A stretch of DNA of 64,000 nucleotides from Halobacillus litoralis (lineage in GTDB: Bacteria > Bacillota > Bacilli > Bacillales > Halobacillaceae), in the NCBI RefSeq assembly GCF_004101865.1, contig NZ_CP026118.1:2683001-2747000 (forward strand). Reading direction: 5' to 3'. Made by a program: the position numbers and the translations under genes. The notes under the pieces are model-generated. The model had not been told where the DNA came from, did not search any database, and was given only the letters and a program-made list of their open reading frames with translations. This document shows, piece after piece, positions 61,051-64,000 of this stretch. Each line of letters opens with the position of its first letter. Position 1 is the stretch's first letter.

Positions 61051-62913
61051 ATGATTGATTCACTATTGCTTCAGTTCATGTTAATAGGATTTCTTGGTGT
61101 CGGTTCACAGTGGGTTGCCTGGCGGTTTCGATTACCGGCAATCGTCATTATGTCCATTACTGGTCTCTTAGCTGGACCTGTGTTCGGATTGATGAATCCT
61201 GAGCAAGACTTCGGTGATTTATATAGCCCCATCATCTCTTTAGCTGTGGCAGTAATCTTATTTGAAGGAAGTTTGAACTTAGACTTCAAAGAAGTAAAAG
61301 GGCTGGGACGTCCTGTGTTTCGGATTGTGACTTTCGGCGCCTTCCTGAGCTGGATCCTAGGTTCTCTGGCCGCTCATTATGTCGCGGGGTTAGCGTGGCC
61401 AGTAGCCTTTACTATCGGAGGGCTATTCATCGTTACAGGTCCTACGGTCATTATGCCATTGTTGAGGCAGGCGAAGCTTAAGCCAAGACCTGCGAAGATT
61501 TTAAAATGGGAAGGCATTATTGTAGATCCGATTGGGGCTTTACTGGCGGTCTTCGCTTTTGAAATCATCGTTTTCTTCATGGGCAGTAATGTGGATCCAT
61601 CTTCATTGCTTTTATTCTTCCTGGCTTCAGCTTTTGCTGTGTTCTTAGGTTGGGTTTGCGGAAAAGGTGTCGGTTGGATGTTCGAAACCGGCTATGTGCC
61701 AGAATTTTTGAAGTCACCTGTTGTCTTCGCTGTTGTTATCGCGTGCTTTACAGTAGCAGATGAAATCATGCATGAGACCGGGTTATTGTCCGTTACAGCC
61801 ATGGGGATGACACTTGCTAATATGCACATTTCATCCATAGCTGATATGAGGCATTTCAAGGAGAATATATCTCTGCTATTGATTTCTACGATTTTCGTCA
61901 TGTTAACGGCATCCCTGACTGTAGAAACACTTGTAGAGATTTTCAATTTCCAAATAATCGGCTTCGTAGCTTTGATGTTATTTATCGTCAGGCCTTTGTC
62001 GATCTTCCTTTCTACAATAGGAACGGATTTATCGAAGGCTGAGAAATTACTGGTTGGTTGGATAGCCCCACGTGGAATCGTAGCTCTGACCGTAGCTAGT
62101 TATTTTGCCAGTGTGCTGGCAGCTGAAGGGTTTGAAGATGCTTATATCCTCATTTCTCTTACCTTCGCCCTTGTGTTTACAACCGTTGTTGCACACGGTT
62201 TCTCAATAGGATGGCTGGCTAAAAAGTTAGGATTATCGATGGAGGGTCCTCCCGGAGTTTTAATCGCCGGTGGAAGTGCTTTTTCCACAGGCTTAGCGAA
62301 AACACTGGAAGAGCTGAAAACCCCTGTACTGCTGACCGATTCTTCGTGGCAGCGCTTATCGCGGGCACGATCTAGAGGGATTGAATCCTATCATGGGGAA
62401 ATCTTATCCGAACAAACCGAATATTATTTAGATATGACACCTTATGAATATCTGATCGCAGCCACTGAGTTAGATTCCTACAATGCTCTTGTTTGTACGA
62501 CATTTGTTCCTGAGTTCGGAAGGAACAATTCATTCCAACTGAGCTTGAGTAACAGGGAAGGGGATAATTTAGAGGACCTCGTTCACACCATTGGCGGAAG
62601 AGTCTTATTCCAAGAAGGCGCTTCATGGGAAGAGTTGAATGCGAGGGTTGAAAATGGTTATGTATTCCGTAAGACGAACATAACCGAGCAATATACATTC
62701 AAGAAATATTTAGAGAATATTGATGAACACTCCCTCTTGCTGTTTGCTAAAAGGTATTCGGGAAAAATTGACTTCTTCACCCCAGAAACAGAGTATAGGG
62801 CTGATAGTGGCGATGTCATTGTGTCACTGATGCCACCTAGTAAGGAATTTGAGAAGATTCAGGAGAAACTCGAAGGTCAAAGGAAAGACCAGGAGAACAA
62901 GAAGTCTAAATGA
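61051..62913 (+). CDS. CPA1-type cation:proton antiporter with cytoplasmic regulatory tail
   Basis: A 620-residue NhaP-type antiporter. Residues about 1-390 hold twelve to thirteen helices, including FIVTGPTVIMPLLRQ and the ion-binding segment WEGIIVDPIGALLAV with its Asp. The last 230 residues are soluble: GVLIAGGSAFSTGLAKTLEE resembles a TrkA-N/RCK Rossmann fold, followed by a TrkA-C-like end. This layout fits Na+(K+)/H+ exchange gated by a nucleotide, useful for pH and salt balance. Ion choice is not visible. AAGGAG lies nine bases before the ATG. Confidence 0.9.
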   Translation: MIDSLLLQFMLIGFLGVGSQWVAWRFRLPAIVIMSITGLLAGPVFGLMNPEQDFGDLYSPIISLAVAVILFEGSLNLDFKEVKGLGRPVFRIVTFGAFLSWILGSLAAHYVAGLAWPVAFTIGGLFIVTGPTVIMPLLRQAKLKPRPAKILKWEGIIVDPIGALLAVFAFEIIVFFMGSNVDPSSLLLFFLASAFAVFLGWVCGKGVGWMFETGYVPEFLKSPVVFAVVIACFTVADEIMHETGLLSVTAMGMTLANMHISSIADMRHFKENISLLLISTIFVMLTASLTVETLVEIFNFQIIGFVALMLFIVRPLSIFLSTIGTDLSKAEKLLVGWIAPRGIVALTVASYFASVLAAEGFEDAYILISLTFALVFTTVVAHGFSIGWLAKKLGLSMEGPPGVLIAGGSAFSTGLAKTLEELKTPVLLTDSSWQRLSRARSRGIESYHGEILSEQTEYYLDMTPYEYLIAATELDSYNALVCTTFVPEFGRNNSFQLSLSNREGDNLEDLVHTIGGRVLFQEGASWEELNARVENGYVFRKTNITEQYTFKKYLENIDEHSLLLFAKRYSGKIDFFTPETEYRADSGDVIVSLMPPSKEFEKIQEKLEGQRKDQENKKSK

Positions 62914-63022
62914 CAAAAGACAGGGCTGGGTCTATACACTTACTGCCACTGGAAAAGACGAACAATAAGGTAGAATGGATTAAATGTTGCTGAGCGGCGT
63001 ATGCATATATTGCTTCATAAAG

Positions 63023-63056
63023 AAAACCCGAACGAAAAAATTCGTTCGGGTTTTTT
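63023..63056. terminator. Bidirectional terminator
   Basis: Perfect 14-bp stem AAAACCCGAACGAA/TTCGTTCGGGTTTT (63023-63036 with 63041-63054), then TT. The arms are the same as in the terminator at 10533-10566. Confidence 0.92.
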
Positions 63057-63124
63057 AGCGAGAAAATTCTTTTGTCACAGCCTCGTCTTTTGTTTTAGGT
63101 ATTGCAAAGTGATGGCCCGTGGAG

Positions 63125-63307
63125 TTACTTCTCAGCCTCAGCCAGTTTCTTATTCAATTCTTTCAATTCTTCTTCCATACTAGCTAGTTGTTTTTCAGCG
63201 TTTTGTATATTTCCACCTGCTGCTTCCAGTTTATCTAAATCCCCTTGAATGCGAATATAATCGGACTTTAAAAATGCGATTTGATCCTGGATTTCTTTCT
63301 TAGTCAT
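63125..63307 (-). CDS. Small coiled-coil protein (SE1832 family)
   Basis: A 60-residue charged protein, MTKKEIQDQIAFLKSDYIRI then QGDLDKLEAAGGNIQNAEKQ, predicted as two helices forming a coiled coil. It resembles the short SE1832-type proteins of staphylococci and bacilli, whose function is unknown. AAAGGAAGG lies before the ATG. It is monocistronic, convergent with the antiporter gene and divergent from the acetyltransferase gene. Confidence 0.75.
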   Translation of the reverse strand: MTKKEIQDQIAFLKSDYIRIQGDLDKLEAAGGNIQNAEKQLASMEEELKELNKKLAEAEK

Positions 63308-63426
63308 GGATAATCCTTCCTTTCACTATTGTTCAACATTGTGCAAAGACGTATAATATAAGAAACTATATTTTGAATTTTAACAAAAAAGCGGTGTTGT
63401 GCAAAAAGAAAAGGGGGGATGAAAGG

Positions 63427-64000
63427 ATGACTATGATCTGCGAGAAAGACCCAATCAAGTTCTATGCGCATGTAGAATCACTACTCATGGATCGTGAAGC
63501 AGAAAACAATCTACCATTAGGCCTGTTGGAACGAATGAAAGACTCAAGCTTCGATGGTGAGTACTTTCTAGTCCATATGCAGAAATCAGATAATAGTATG
63601 TTCATGTCTATGAGAACACCTCCTCATCTGTGGATCCTTCCTTCGTTGATTAACTTGGATCCAGAGCATCTGAGAGAATTTGCACGATATTTACATAAGC
63701 ATCACTATGAGGTGCCAGGCGTTCTTGGAGAACGGACGGCCGTAAAATGGTTTATTGACGAATGGCATGAACTCACTAAGCAGAAATATGACTTACATAT
63801 GGAACAAGGGATTTACCGCCTAGATAAGTTGAAACCGATTGCTGAACAGTCAGGTGAATTGGTCAAAGCAGATCAGACTCACAAGGAACTTGCAGAGGAA
63901 TGGATGCGCCAATTTAGCAGAGAAACGAATGAACCGGATTTGTATGAACGTGCATCTGAATTGGTAAATGAGATGATTGAAACGGGTCGCTTGTATTTAT
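63427..64000 (+). CDS. GNAT family acetyltransferase-like protein (N-terminal part, runs off the window)
   Basis: An uninterrupted frame of 191 codons reaches the window end. The start at 63427 lies eight bases after AAGGGGGG; ATG 63433 is an alternative. The N-terminal part (MTMICEKDPIKFYAHVESLL) has the layout of Bacillus GNAT proteins with an extra N-terminal domain: PHLWILPSLINL, then GVLGERTAVKWFIDEWHEL, then MEQGIYRLDKLKPI. The acetyl-CoA site should follow beyond the window. The substrate is unknown. Confidence 0.75.
   Translation, partial: MTMICEKDPIKFYAHVESLLMDREAENNLPLGLLERMKDSSFDGEYFLVHMQKSDNSMFMSMRTPPHLWILPSLINLDPEHLREFARYLHKHHYEVPGVLGERTAVKWFIDEWHELTKQKYDLHMEQGIYRLDKLKPIAEQSGELVKADQTHKELAEEWMRQFSRETNEPDLYERASELVNEMIETGRLYL

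Noticed and set aside
63001..63183. Plus-strand frame of 60 codons
   Set aside because: It reads through the terminator hairpin and lies opposite the better supported coiled-coil gene.

Overview
The window is chromosomal DNA from a low-to-moderate GC, endospore-former-type Firmicute of the family Bacillaceae, most likely a moderately halophilic genus such as Halobacillus or a relative. The reasons are strong AGGAGG-type ribosome sites, frequent TTG/GTG starts, rho-independent terminators after most units, a SAM (S-box) riboswitch, a B. subtilis-like gene repertoire (LiaFSR, CssRS/HtrB, YhfW, YuxH, YfmR, YkhA, NiaR), a BCCT osmolyte-type carrier and intergenic repeats of a kind widespread in this family. 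The genus is an inference. No rRNA, tRNA, CRISPR array, phage or intact insertion sequence was found; this is ordinary housekeeping and accessory chromosome.

Layout. 0-5 kb: end of an M24 aminopeptidase, a repeat, then a cell-envelope stress operon (small membrane protein, PspA/LiaH, LiaF, LiaS, LiaR) and a 26-codon membrane peptide on the other strand. 5-9 kb: rpiA, an RQC-domain DNA-binding protein with a cysteine cluster, a DUF4166 protein and tryptophan 2,3-dioxygenase. 9-14 kb: a PdaC-like deacetylase lipoprotein and the metY-metX methionine operon behind a SAM riboswitch; MetY carries an extra C-terminal domain. 14-20 kb: an FAD monooxygenase and an unknown gene, then a TetR regulator divergent from an RND pump with twin operators. 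20-29 kb: renalase-like enzyme, frameshifted rarD, YhfW Rieske oxidoreductase, YuxH-like EAL-HDOD protein, MarR-MFS pair, methionine gamma-lyase with a perfect cre site, and the PTS IIA(Glc) gene.

29-36 kb: a cluster of palindromic repeats, sucrose genes scrK-scrB, the niacin-responsive repressor NiaR and cardiolipin synthase. 35-39 kb: HtrB-type protease divergent from CssR-CssS, then a YkhA thioesterase. 39-48 kb: AgcS-type symporter, ABC-F protein YfmR, aminopeptidase AmpS, AsnB, and an ECF sigma factor with an anti-sigma-like protein that ends in leucine-rich repeats. 48-55 kb: a 57-residue zinc-ribbon protein, a BCCT carrier with altered aromatic box, kynB and kynU behind recQ, and a parS-like site. 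55-59 kb: a three-gene cassette of circularly permuted ATP-grasp, alpha-E and transglutaminase proteins. 59-64 kb: BrnQ, a CPA1 antiporter, a small coiled-coil protein and the start of a GNAT acetyltransferase.

Links between genes. Tryptophan degradation to anthranilate is encoded in two places (kynA near 8 kb, kynU-kynB near 51 kb). Sulfur amino acid synthesis (metYX, SAM-repressed) and breakdown (methionine gamma-lyase, probably CcpA-controlled) are both present. Three envelope or secretion stress systems (LiaFSR, CssRS, ECF sigma) occur within 48 kb. The features most worth following up are the ATP-grasp/alpha-E/transglutaminase cassette, the sigma/leucine-rich anti-sigma pair, the RQC-domain protein, the MetY fusion, the parS-like site, the operator copy inside tetR, and the compound palindromic element at 29.3-29.6 kb.
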